NCBI GenBank assembly: GCA_020345785.1 | Contig: CP070771.1 | Span: 7,013,799 to 7,040,676, forward strand | Length of the DNA stretch: 26,878 nucleotides | From: Desulfobacterales bacterium | Lineage (GTDB): Bacteria > Desulfobacterota > Desulfobacteria > Desulfobacterales > JAFDCJ01 | Direction: 5' to 3' | Shown here: piece after piece, positions 1 to 7,424 of the stretch | Layout of the letters: every line of letters starts with the position of its first letter | Position numbering within the stretch: the stretch's first letter is position 1 | The notes under the pieces: model-generated | Told to the model about the DNA's origin: nothing | Databases searched by the model: none | The model's input: the letters and a program-made list of their open reading frames with translations, nothing else | Translations under genes and position numbers: made by a program

Positions 1-1034
1 ATCGGAAAATCTTTGATATAGCCATACCCCCCAAGGACTTGAACCATGTCGGTTGTAATTTTCATGGCAGCGTCACTACAGAAATATTTGGCCATGGATG
101 CCAGTTTTGTATTGTTCAGGCCGCTGTCAAAAGCCAGAGCAGCCTTTTCCATCAGGCCCCTGCTGGCCTCGATAAGCGTGCTGGCCTCGGCCAATATAAA
201 TTGGATAGCCTGGTGTTCGATAAGCGGTCTTCCAAAAGTTCTCCGCTGCCGGGCATATTCAATGGTATAGTCCAGCGCACCTTCAGCTATTCCTAATGCC
301 AGTGCAGCGACCGCCGGTCGAGACATATCAAAATCACTCATGGCAATGGCGAATCCCTGTCCCTCTTCTCCTAAAAGATTTTCCTGCGGAACCGTTACAT
401 CCTCTAAAATCACCTCTGCGGTGTTGCTTCCGCGAAAGCCGCACTTATCTTCAATCCTGCCAATACTGATGCCCTGAGTGTTACGTTCCACGATAAAAAA
501 AGAAAACTTCTTTTTCCCGGTCTTTGCCAGCACTGTGTATAGACCGGCAACAGATCCGTTGGTTGCAAACGTCTTTCTGCCGTTTAGAATATAGTTTTTG
601 CCGGACCGTCTCGCTGTCGTTCTAATGGCTTGAACATCGGAACCCGCGCCCGGTTCGGTCACCAGGTAGCCGATAAGATTCCGCTGTTTCGAAAGCATCA
701 ATAAATACTTCTTTTTTTGCTCTTCACTTCCGGCAAAAATCAACGGGTAGCTCCCGACCGCCTGGATGATTAACAAAAGGGCGGAAGAAGCACAGGCCTT
801 GGCAATTTCCTCAATGGCCAGGCAAAGTGTAAAAGACGGGTTTTGAGGCCAGCCACCATATTCTTCCGGGAGCATTATCTGCAAAAGCCCAAGATCCCAG
901 AATAAGGATGCGACCTGTGGATTGAAACTGCCGGTCCGGTCGGTTTCTGCAGCAACGGGAGCAACTTTTTCTTTGACGGCCCGCTTAAGATTGTCCAGCA
1001 AAATTTTTTGTTCTTCGGAAATTATTTGAATCAT
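1..1034 (-). CDS. Acyl-CoA dehydrogenase, partial (C-terminus beyond left edge)
   Basis: FAD enzyme that oxidises an acyl-CoA to the trans-2-enoyl-CoA and passes electrons to electron-transfer flavoprotein. I translated 344 codons without a stop from an ATG at 1034, which is preceded by a strong ribosome site (GGAGGA). The N-terminal helical domain is residues 1-120; the family signature TEPGAGSDV is at about residues 126-134; the late FAD/tetramer motif RRTFGRPLIEHQAI and the QVLGGYGY segment are close to the cut. The catalytic glutamate of the usual YEGT region lies outside the window, so substrate class cannot be judged. It sits 128 nt downstream of the aldehyde oxidoreductase gene on the same strand and is probably co-transcribed with it. 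Family assignment is secure; chain-length or substrate specificity is unknown. Confidence 0.93.
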   Translation of the reverse strand, partial: MIQIISEEQKILLDNLKRAVKEKVAPVAAETDRTGSFNPQVASLFWDLGLLQIMLPEEYGGWPQNPSFTLCLAIEEIAKACASSALLLIIQAVGSYPLIFAGSEEQKKKYLLMLSKQRNLIGYLVTEPGAGSDVQAIRTTARRSGKNYILNGRKTFATNGSVAGLYTVLAKTGKKKFSFFIVERNTQGISIGRIEDKCGFRGSNTAEVILEDVTVPQENLLGEEGQGFAIAMSDFDMSRPAVAALALGIAEGALDYTIEYARQRRTFGRPLIEHQAIQFILAEASTLIEASRGLMEKAALAFDSGLNNTKLASMAKYFCSDAAMKITTDMVQVLGGYGYIKDFP

Positions 1035-1162
1035 TACATCCTCCTAAAATTCTCATAAGAGGTGGGCGGGTATGAAATGATCCATTCTATGCTTTGTCAG
1101 GCGCTCACACCTATGTGATGGACACATGTCTCCAAACTTCGGGTGGAAGACGCCGATGATGT

Positions 1163-3100
1163 TCAGAAGCGTTTTCCGCCTCTGGGGTAGGTATTCAAAT
1201 CCCTCAAGGGCGGTCCGTCCCATCTTTTATAAGGGCCATCTTTAGCAAGTCTATCTGCAACCTCAACAATATTGAGGCGCTCGCAGGTCTGCCGGGTGGG
1301 TCGTCCGGTTGCCGGGTCGTAGCCATTCTTTTCGTACCAGGCCCTTACCAGGGCCATGTGGGCCTCTCTTTCTATGGCCCCCTCAGGCGTGCTTTTGAAG
1401 TCCATACGCTGGGGCAGCATATCCTCTTCGACGGTAATCCCCTGACGTGTGTTGAAAGCGCGTTCCACTGCCCCCACGCGGTCGGCGATCTCCGTGACCA
1501 TCTTGGCCGTGTAGGGGATGCCGGTGGCTTTGGTCAGCATCTCGGCCAGGCCCTCGAACAGGGATCCTTTCCAAACCAGGGGGAGCGCACATGTCCACGT
1601 ATTCACGGCCCCTTTGCAGCGACCGATGCAATCGGCCAGAGTGGTGACCCGTTCACCTTGAATGATGGATTGGACCGGATCATCGCTGATAATCCCTTTA
1701 GCCACGAGCTCTTTGAGCACGTCCTCGTCGGAGTTGTCACCGACGGCCCAGCTTCGACCGCGCAGGTGATCGGCGCCGCGCGTAGCTATGGCGTGGGCGA
1801 GCGAGAAGAGGCCGGCAGGGTAGACGCCGCGGCCAGACCCCTTTACGTGGTAGCAGTAATTTATAGCGCCTTGGCCGATTATTTTTGCCAGGGAGTACAT
1901 TCCTTCGGCAATGAGATTGCCAAAGCCCTCGCGCATCACCGTTTTATGGATTAATTCTATTTGATCTTCAGCGTTCTCCCAGGAGAGATCAAGGCCACCG
2001 GTAATCCTGTTATGAATGATGCCGCGGTTGTAAAGTTCTTTGGCCAGAGCGATGGTGTTGCCGATGGCAATGACATCCACCCCGTAAGCGTCGCAGAGGT
2101 TCTCCATTTCCATAATGGCAATGGGGTCAAGCACGCCGCAGTTGGTGCCGAGGCAATAGATCGCTTCGTACTCCAAAGCCTCTCCAATCTCTCCTTTGCG
2201 GCGGCCCTCTGGAATTTTAAAAAAATTCTTGCATTTAACGTGGCAGCTCCGACAGCCCGCGCGCCCGATTTCGTATGCTTTCCACGCCTCCGGGCGCAGC
2301 TCTGGAGGGATTTCATCGCCGGAAAGTACTTTCGTAGAGTTGCGAAAACCGGGGAACCAATGTGTCACACCGTAGTGGGAGCCGTATACTGAGGCTACCC
2401 CCTGCTGCACGCGGTCTTTAGTCATAAACCGTTTGTCTTCCTTGGTGAGGGCAATATAGCCAGGGCGGTCAAACAGTTCGGAGCTTCCCGTGCCTCTGAC
2501 CACGATGGCCTTTAGCTTTTTGGAACCCCATACAGCCCCGCTGCCGCGAGCGGCCGAAGCATATTTGTCCACAATAGTGCAAGCCTGACGCACCAGGTTC
2601 TCCCCGGCCTGGCCGATGCAGGCAACGCACACTCCTTTTCCGTGGCGCCTGACGAGTGTGTCCGTAGTGGCCCAAGTGGTCAGTCCCCATAGGTCGCCGG
2701 CGTTGTGCAAGGAGATTTTCTCGTCTTCGATAAGCAGATAGACAGGTTTTGATGAAGCGCCCGCTACTACAATTTGATCATATCCAGCCTGCTTCATGAC
2801 ACCGGCCATGTCGCCACCGACATTGCCGTCCCCCAAGATCCCGCTGTAAGGGGACAGGGTGCTCACGTGAAGGCGGCTGGAGAGCCCCAGTGCTGTGGCA
2901 GACAGTATTCCAGGAGCGAAGCAGAGGAGGTTTTCCGGACCCAGGGGATCGACGCCAGGCCCCACCTGATCGAAAAGTATTTTTGCATTGAGGCCACGGC
3001 CCCCCAGAAAGTCCCTGGCCACATCAGGGTTCAGGATCATTTTTTCGAAGGTTTGGCGGGTCAGATCAACGCCCAGCACAGTTCCACACCATCCGAACAT
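1163..3100 (-). CDS. Aldehyde:ferredoxin oxidoreductase (tungstopterin AOR family)
   Basis: Interconverts aldehydes and carboxylic acids using ferredoxin, with a tungsten bis-pterin cofactor and one [4Fe-4S] cluster, in the cytoplasm. The protein of about 645 residues has the AOR N-terminal domain (GGRGLN near residue 35, then SRLHVSTLSPYSG), the cluster motif CxxCxxxC (CRSCHVKC at about residues 283-290) and a distal fourth-cysteine region (ADCIGRCKG, about residues 489-499). It is slightly longer than the roughly 605-residue archaeal enzyme. A GTG at 3106 would add two residues, but the ATG at 3100 has the anti-SD match GAGGTGAT five bases upstream, so I chose 3100. It is the first gene of a likely two-gene operon with the acyl-CoA dehydrogenase. 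No MoaD/ThiS-like small gene is adjacent, unlike many AOR loci. The natural substrate cannot be read from the sequence. Confidence 0.95.
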   Translation of the reverse strand: MFGWCGTVLGVDLTRQTFEKMILNPDVARDFLGGRGLNAKILFDQVGPGVDPLGPENLLCFAPGILSATALGLSSRLHVSTLSPYSGILGDGNVGGDMAGVMKQAGYDQIVVAGASSKPVYLLIEDEKISLHNAGDLWGLTTWATTDTLVRRHGKGVCVACIGQAGENLVRQACTIVDKYASAARGSGAVWGSKKLKAIVVRGTGSSELFDRPGYIALTKEDKRFMTKDRVQQGVASVYGSHYGVTHWFPGFRNSTKVLSGDEIPPELRPEAWKAYEIGRAGCRSCHVKCKNFFKIPEGRRKGEIGEALEYEAIYCLGTNCGVLDPIAIMEMENLCDAYGVDVIAIGNTIALAKELYNRGIIHNRITGGLDLSWENAEDQIELIHKTVMREGFGNLIAEGMYSLAKIIGQGAINYCYHVKGSGRGVYPAGLFSLAHAIATRGADHLRGRSWAVGDNSDEDVLKELVAKGIISDDPVQSIIQGERVTTLADCIGRCKGAVNTWTCALPLVWKGSLFEGLAEMLTKATGIPYTAKMVTEIADRVGAVERAFNTRQGITVEEDMLPQRMDFKSTPEGAIEREAHMALVRAWYEKNGYDPATGRPTRQTCERLNIVEVADRLAKDGPYKRWDGPPLRDLNTYPRGGKRF

Positions 3101-3362
3101 AATCACCTCATGGGACGATTGGGCTATCCAATAATTAAGAATCGCTTTGATTCAATTTCAAAAACAGAATCTACAATAAAGCGGGTGCTGATAAATTAGC
3201 AGGTTTCTAATTGATATCGCAAGAATTTTTAGAAATAAGGGGCTATTGTTCAGCGCGGGTTAATTAAAAAAGTGATGGGTACTGAGTAATGGGGACTGAG
3301 CATGCCGCTGTTTCCAAATAGTCTTGCTCCCCTTTTCTGGAGGGGAGTTAGAGGGGATTTTC
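3101..3362. other. Intergenic region upstream of the AOR gene
   Basis: AT-rich leader of the divergent AOR and GNAT genes. On the minus strand a TTGAAA box is followed after 17 nt by TTAATT, a weak promoter candidate that overlaps a small inverted repeat GAATC-AAAGC-GATTC. The rest (3200-3362) shows only short direct motifs such as TACTGAG/GGACTGAG and no reading frame with family resemblance. Confidence 0.3.
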
Positions 3363-3408
3363 TGTTTGATCAAACTGGCCGAATCTGACTGCCATCGGCT
3401 GGGCTGCC
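3363..3408 (-). repeat. Relic of the 180-bp dispersed repeat (one end only)
   Basis: Reading the minus strand, this piece contains GCCCAGCCGATGGCAG followed by CGGCCAGTTTGATC. The same order occurs in the two full copies at 10740-10918 (plus) and 18205-18384 (minus), so this is one end of the same element. The remaining 130 bp of the element is absent here, so it is a truncated or decayed copy. Confidence 0.6.
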
Positions 3409-3417
3409 TGTAATCCC

Positions 3418-3463
3418 GACCTGTCCCGTCGTAGTCGCGCTGCAAGCGTGACGAAGTCGGAAG
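3418..3463 (+). repeat. Short structured repeat, copy 1
   Basis: Shares CTGTCCCGTCGTAG and CGAAGTCGGAAG with 11862-11900, but the centre differs: here GTCGCGCT-GCA-AGCGTGAC forms a stem, in the other copy GCTC-GAA-GAGC does. The ends CGAC...GTCG can also pair. Conserved flanks around variable but self-complementary centres suggest a REP-like hairpin element. Confidence 0.55.
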
Positions 3464-3562
3464 CCTGGAAGGCGAAGGAGGGAACCTTCATCTTACCTCT
3501 TGCGCCCTCTCCTTTTATCCGATAAATCACGAGTTCAAAAAGTAAATCGTGGAGGGTGAGCC

Positions 3563-4042
3563 ATGCCGGACATGTTGATTAAATTGTATGACCTTGAGGA
3601 TGACTGGAGTTTCATGGCGAAGCAAAAAGAACGGGGCACTACTATCCGCAAACCCATCGGGCCTGAGGTGGATTTTATCGTGAGTTGGGTATCCGATCAG
3701 TTCGGCGCCGGTTGGGCTGCTGAAACCGATCTCGCCATGTCCAACCGGCCCCGCAGCTGTTTTGCGGCTGTCAAAGATTCAATGATCATCGGTTTTGCCT
3801 GCTATGATGCCACTGCCCTGGGATTCTTCGGTCCCATCGGTGTTGCCCCATCCCATCGCAGAAAGGGTACCGGCACCGCGCTGATGACGGCATGTTTGCT
3901 CGACATGAAGTTAAAAGGTTATGGCTATGCGGTTGTCGGCGGGGTCACAGACACGGAGTACTATATAAAGACCGCGCAGGCCGTTGAAATCCCGGATTCG
4001 ACGCCGGGGATTTACGGCAAGAAATTGAAGATTGAAGATTGA
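3563..4042 (+). CDS. GNAT-family N-acetyltransferase
   Basis: Probably transfers an acetyl group from acetyl-CoA to an amine; the acceptor is unknown. The 159-residue protein is a single GNAT domain. The acetyl-CoA pyrophosphate loop (motif A) is visible as PIGVAPSHRRKGTGTALM at about residues 92-109, preceded by a beta strand FACYDATALGFFG. The start ATG has a good ribosome site (GGAGGGTGAG). The N-terminus MPDMLIKLYDLEDD recurs, nearly unchanged, in a truncated copy at 5788, so this is a paralogous family in this genome. The last seven residues (KKLKIED) and the stop are encoded by the start of a heptanucleotide tandem repeat, which makes the C-terminus changeable by slippage. The gene is monocistronic as far as can be seen. 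Confidence 0.88.
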   Translation: MPDMLIKLYDLEDDWSFMAKQKERGTTIRKPIGPEVDFIVSWVSDQFGAGWAAETDLAMSNRPRSCFAAVKDSMIIGFACYDATALGFFGPIGVAPSHRRKGTGTALMTACLLDMKLKGYGYAVVGGVTDTEYYIKTAQAVEIPDSTPGIYGKKLKIED

Positions 4043-4050
4043 AGATTGAA
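4024..4050 (+). repeat. Heptanucleotide tandem repeat ATTGAAG, nearly four units
   Basis: Three perfect units of ATTGAAG and a fourth partial unit span the stop codon of the GNAT gene. Because the unit is not a multiple of three, gain or loss of one unit would change the reading frame at the C-terminus. Confidence 0.85.
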
Positions 4051-4299
4051 TATTTGTTGTATTCTATCTGTTTTATGTTAAATTCGTAATCAAATAAGTA
4101 GGAACCATCTTAAGGCTCTGATAGTTGGACTCAGGAGTCAGTCTACCGCGCCGAAGTTGCATGAATACTTTTCCTCGTTGACCAGTCCTGTAAAGCGTCT
4201 TTGCCTGCACCTTACTTACCGCGCCACAGTCCCGTTAACAGCGGGGACAACGGCAGGCGGCGGGCGCCTTTCAACCTCGACCTTCTATTTCTTCTCTAC
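4051..4299. other. Intergenic region between GNAT and ATPase genes
   Basis: No coding signature seen. It contains a small palindrome GACTC-AG-GAGTC near 4130 and GC-rich sequence near 4240-4270. The first 70 bases are AT-rich and could carry a promoter, but no clear -35/-10 pair is visible. Confidence 0.3.
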
Positions 4300-4352
4300 G
4301 AACTATGAGCCATCAACTATGAGCTGGCATCGGAGATGCCATCTTTATCCTT
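4300..4352 (+). repeat. Dispersed repeat with GGCATCGGAGATGCC hairpin, copy 1
   Basis: About 53 bp beginning AACTATGAGCCATCAACTAT and containing the hairpin GGCATC-GGA-GATGCC (4326-4340). A second copy in the same orientation is at 24105-24157. The two copies agree at about 85 percent of positions by eye, including the whole hairpin. Confidence 0.7.
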
Positions 4353-4362
4353 CCACCCTTTG

Positions 4363-4399
4363 CCTTGAAATTTCAAATTATAAATTTGACATTTCAAGG
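4363..4399 (+). promoter_or_regulatory. 37-nt near-perfect palindrome covering the ATPase ribosome-binding region
   Basis: The outer arms CCTTGAAAT and ATTTCAAGG and inner arms TCAAATT and AATTTGA pair around an ATA loop, giving a 17-bp stem with one mismatch. The right arm ends in AAGG, the best candidate ribosome-binding site for the ATPase start at 4410. In RNA this would hide the site; in DNA it could be an operator. Function is inference. Confidence 0.5.
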
Positions 4400-4409
4400 T
4401 AAAAATGGG

Positions 4410-5570
4410 ATGCTAATAGCTATGAAATTGATTCGGCGCGATATCGACCGGCAAGAGATCAAAAGCCGCATTGATTCATACCCGGTGACCGCCATTCTAG
4501 GTTCGAGACAATGCGGTAAAACTACTATTGCCCAAGAGTTTAGAGTGGACCATTACTTTGACCTGGAAAATCCCAGGGATCTCGTGAGACTTGAACAACC
4601 CCAGCTCGCTCTCGAGGACTTGTCTGGTCTTATCGTAATTGATGAAATCCAGCGGATGCCGGATATATTTCCCTTAATAAGGTATCTTGTCGATAATAAT
4701 CCGCATCAAAAGTTTTTGATACTTGGAAGTGCCTCGCGAGATCTGATTAGACAAAGCTCAGAAACATTGGCAGGAAGAATTTCCTATTATTACCTCGGCG
4801 GTCTTCGGATTTCGGATGTTGGTGCTGAGAATATAAAAAAATTATGGTTGCGTGGGGGACTGCCGCCTTCGGTTCTTGCCCCCTCAGAAGTTGCCAGTAT
4901 CAGATGGAGGGAGGATTATATCACGACTTTTTTAGAGCGGGATATTCCCCAGTTGGGTATCAGCATTGCTTCGCAGTCACTAAGAAGATTCTGGACCATG
5001 TTGAGCCATTACCATGGTCAAATTATGAATTATTCCGAAATTGGCCGTAGCTTTGGTAGTTCAGACATGACTGTCAGAAACTATAGCGAAATCCTTGAAG
5101 GAACGTTTATGGTGCGAGTTCTGCAGCCATGGTACGTCAACATACGCAAACGGCTTGTAAAAAGGCCTAAGATCTACATCAGGGATTCCGGTATATTCCA
5201 TTCCTTGCTCTCGATTGAAAATTTTGATCAGCTGTTATCTCACAACAAGCTTGGTGCCTCGTGGGAGGGGTTTGCATTGGAGTGCGTGAGCGGCAGCATT
5301 GCCAAAAGAAACGAAGAATTATATTTCTGGGGCACGCATGCCGGCGCCGAAATTGATCTCTTCTGGCAGAGCCGCGGTAAAAACTGGGGTATCGAGTTTA
5401 AATATGTGGACGCGCCGCGTCCAACCAAATCAATGAAAACAGCTATACAGGACCTTGACCTCGAACACCTGTGGGTGGTTTACCCCGGAGGGTCTGAATA
5501 CAGGCTTTCTGAAAGCATCACTGCAATGCCTTTGGCCAAGCTGCCGTCAGTCTGGATTTACCCAAAATAA
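4410..5570 (+). CDS. AAA+ ATPase with C-terminal DUF4143 domain
   Basis: Orphan P-loop ATPase of the AAA_14/DUF4143 type, 386 residues from the chosen start. Walker A is GSRQCGKT (residues 31-38), Walker B LIVIDE (74-79), and a sensor-1-like ILGSAS follows at about 104-109. A winged-helix-like segment (YSEIGRSFGSSDMTVRNY) lies in the middle, and the C-terminal DUF4143 part carries AEIDLFW followed by GIEFKY, which resembles the D...ExK core of PD-(D/E)XK nucleases (inference). A TTG at 4365 would extend the frame but lies in the 37-nt palindrome; ATG 4410 has AAGG ten bases upstream; ATG 4422 is another option. The family is widespread in archaea and anaerobes, often as scattered paralogs, and has no settled function. 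Neighbours give no further clue. Confidence 0.88.
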   Translation: MLIAMKLIRRDIDRQEIKSRIDSYPVTAILGSRQCGKTTIAQEFRVDHYFDLENPRDLVRLEQPQLALEDLSGLIVIDEIQRMPDIFPLIRYLVDNNPHQKFLILGSASRDLIRQSSETLAGRISYYYLGGLRISDVGAENIKKLWLRGGLPPSVLAPSEVASIRWREDYITTFLERDIPQLGISIASQSLRRFWTMLSHYHGQIMNYSEIGRSFGSSDMTVRNYSEILEGTFMVRVLQPWYVNIRKRLVKRPKIYIRDSGIFHSLLSIENFDQLLSHNKLGASWEGFALECVSGSIAKRNEELYFWGTHAGAEIDLFWQSRGKNWGIEFKYVDAPRPTKSMKTAIQDLDLEHLWVVYPGGSEYRLSESITAMPLAKLPSVWIYPK

Positions 5571-5652
5571 ATCAGCGACCACAAGCAGAGCTGGGGGTAT
5601 AGGAAAGGCCAAAGCAATAGACACGAACCACGCTCTGCCGCTGTTCGCTGAT
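5571..5652. repeat. 82-bp inverted-repeat element directly after the ATPase stop
   Basis: The ends are ATCAGCGA and TCGCTGAT; six bases further in on both sides are GCAGAGC and GCTCTGC. The symmetric spacing gives imperfect 21-bp terminal inverted repeats and a long hairpin when transcribed. It could act as a terminator-like or mRNA-stabilising structure for the ATPase gene, or be a small MITE-type element. No T-tract follows. Confidence 0.55.
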
Positions 5653-5787
5653 TTATGTAAAGAATTTTGGCGGCATCGTTTAAGTTTGGACTACCAAAAA
5701 ATGCTTCCGCTGTAACGGTAAAACCTCTTAAATTCTCATCCCAATAGGTCATGGCTTATGAATGGAGTTAATCATGGAGGATAAACC

Positions 5788-5871
5788 ATGCCCGACATGT
5801 TGATAAAATTGTATGAGCCGGAGGCTGACTTTGGAAACAGCGATACGCTCAGTACTCGTTACTTTCTTTAA
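5788..5871 (+). pseudogene. 5' fragment of a second GNAT acetyltransferase gene
   Basis: A start codon with a good ribosome site (GGAGGATAAACC) opens a 27-codon frame beginning MPDMLIKLYEPEAD. The first 14 codons match the start of the intact GNAT gene at 3563 at 36 of 42 bases, including the leader sequence. After that the similarity stops and the frame runs into dispersed-repeat sequence and a TAA at 5869. It is too short to be an acetyltransferase, so I call it a truncated paralog. Confidence 0.75.
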
Positions 5872-5930
5872 GGGACTGAGCGCAGTGAAACCACTCCGCC
5901 TTGGCGGATCAATCTTCAATATTCAATTAT
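5862..5930 (+). repeat. Relic of the 180-bp dispersed repeat (other end)
   Basis: Contains GGACTGAGCGCAGTGAAACC followed by TTCAATATTC, in the same order and orientation as 10880-10930 of the full copy. It abuts the truncated GNAT fragment and its right end supplies the last codons and the stop of the radical SAM gene on the minus strand. Confidence 0.6.
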
Positions 5931-7201
5931 ATAAACCAGTTGGGGTGATTTTCGGACCGTTCGGTCACGGTCTTTCTGAGCCACTCTTCAAGTTCTGTGA
6001 CACAATAAAATCGCGGCAGCAGCAGATTGTCGTCGGCAGCTAACCGTCCCTCCTCAACGGCGATTCCGGCCAGCTTGGTGTAGGGGTAGATGCGAATGCC
6101 CACCGTTATTTTAAGCGCATCCAGAGCCAGGGATTCAACGAAGTCGAAACTTTGCGCCACGGTTTCACGCGTCTCGCCGGGACCGCCCAACAACAAAAAG
6201 CCCATGCGCCGGATGCCGGCATCCGCAAACATATCACTGGCCCGACGGATGTCATTGGGGTCGAAACGCTTGTTCATATCACGCAGGATCATGTGGTGGC
6301 CGCTTTCAAAACCCAGGCTGACTTCCGTGCAGCCGGCCCGGGCCATGACGTCGACAAGCGGCCTGGAGACCCGGCCGGGATATACGATGCACCGCCAGCG
6401 AAGCTTCAGTCCGGACTCGGTTAATTGCCGGCACAGTTCGATGGCGTAGGATTGCGGCAGGTTGAAGGTGTTGTCCACGAAAAAAATCTGAGAGAATCCG
6501 GCGTTGACCCAGCCTGCCAGCTCCTGCACTGCAGCCTCCGGTGAACGCTTGCGGATAAGGTGTCCCTCAATGCTCGAAGTCGAACAATAGCTGCAGTTCA
6601 ACGGACACCCCCGCCGGGTTTGAAATGGGAGCCAGTAGGGTTGATTGGGCCTATCTGCCGATGTCATCAGGGACGGCTCGGGAAGGGCGAGCGTGTCCAG
6701 ATTTTTCACGAATCGGCGTTTGGCCTGTTGTCCGCGGCCCGGCAGAAAGAGACCGGGGACGTTTGAAAGGTCCCTTTTCTCCTCAATGTGCGACAACAGG
6801 ACCGGAAACGCAATTTCACCCTCACCCTGGATCCCCATGTCGGCCCCTAAATACTCCAGGGCACTTTGCGGAAAGATACTGTAGCCGGCACCCCCCAGCA
6901 CAATCGGCGCCTGTGACAGCTGCCGGCAAAATTCGATGACCTCCCTGGCCTGGTCGAGCATAAAATGAGTTGACTCCATCACCTGGTCATCGATATTGCG
7001 CACGGATACGCCGATGACCTTGGGATCAAATGCCGCAATCTTTTTTCTCAGCACCGGCTGAAAATCATCCGCCGTCAGCAGATCCAGGAATTCCACCGCG
7101 TGGCCCGCCCGTTGAACGGCGGCCGCCACACAACCCAGTCCCATGGGCAGGGTGGGCATGTTGATATCCTCACGGTTGGCTGAAATAAGCAGGACTCTCA
7201 T
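5927..7201 (-). CDS. B12-binding-domain radical SAM protein
   Basis: Radical SAM enzyme of unknown substrate, 424 residues. The N-terminal half (1-150) is a cobalamin-binding-type Rossmann domain with the usual PMGLGCVAAAVQRAGHAVEFLDLL opening (shown here in two parts: PMGLGCVAAAVQ and RAGHAVEFLDLL), but without a DxHxxG histidine, so any B12 would be bound without a protein histidine ligand. The radical SAM cluster motif is CPLNCSYC (C199, C203, C206), followed by a TIM-barrel with GFESGH and LLLGGPGET. Members often act as methylases, in ring rearrangement or in lipid modification. The start ATG at 7201 is preceded by AT-rich DNA with repeated TTTCAT half-sites. The last codons lie in repeat-derived DNA, so the C-terminus may have been altered. 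No accessory enzyme adjoins it, so the product cannot be named. Confidence 0.9.
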   Translation of the reverse strand: MRVLLISANREDINMPTLPMGLGCVAAAVQRAGHAVEFLDLLTADDFQPVLRKKIAAFDPKVIGVSVRNIDDQVMESTHFMLDQAREVIEFCRQLSQAPIVLGGAGYSIFPQSALEYLGADMGIQGEGEIAFPVLLSHIEEKRDLSNVPGLFLPGRGQQAKRRFVKNLDTLALPEPSLMTSADRPNQPYWLPFQTRRGCPLNCSYCSTSSIEGHLIRKRSPEAAVQELAGWVNAGFSQIFFVDNTFNLPQSYAIELCRQLTESGLKLRWRCIVYPGRVSRPLVDVMARAGCTEVSLGFESGHHMILRDMNKRFDPNDIRRASDMFADAGIRRMGFLLLGGPGETRETVAQSFDFVESLALDALKITVGIRIYPYTKLAGIAVEEGRLAADDNLLLPRFYCVTELEEWLRKTVTERSENHPNWFI

Positions 7202-7242
7202 GATATTCCATGCTTTCGAAGTTCTTCTTTTATTATCTTTGC

Positions 7243-7306
7243 TAATAATTTCATCTACATTTAGAGATAGATGAAAAGTGTGAAAATCCGTATGAAATTA
7301 TTTCAT
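7243..7306 (-). promoter_or_regulatory. Operator-like cluster upstream of the radical SAM gene
   Basis: Two inverted repeats share one half-site: TTTCATCTA (7249-7257) with TAGATGAAA (7268-7276), and the 15-nt perfect palindrome ATGAAAT-T-ATTTCAT (7292-7306). Half-sites start at 7249, 7271 and 7292, about two helical turns apart. The cluster lies 48-105 bases upstream of the radical SAM start. A repressor-binding region is inferred; no regulator gene is adjacent. Confidence 0.4.
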
Positions 7307-7424
7307 CGCGCGTGTATAGGTCTCACCCAGCGGGGCACCACTCCAATGCAGCCGTCGTGGAAAAAATATGAACCACCCGCTCACGTTGTTCGCTCGAGGC
7401 ACTGAGTTCACAGCGATAGTTTAT

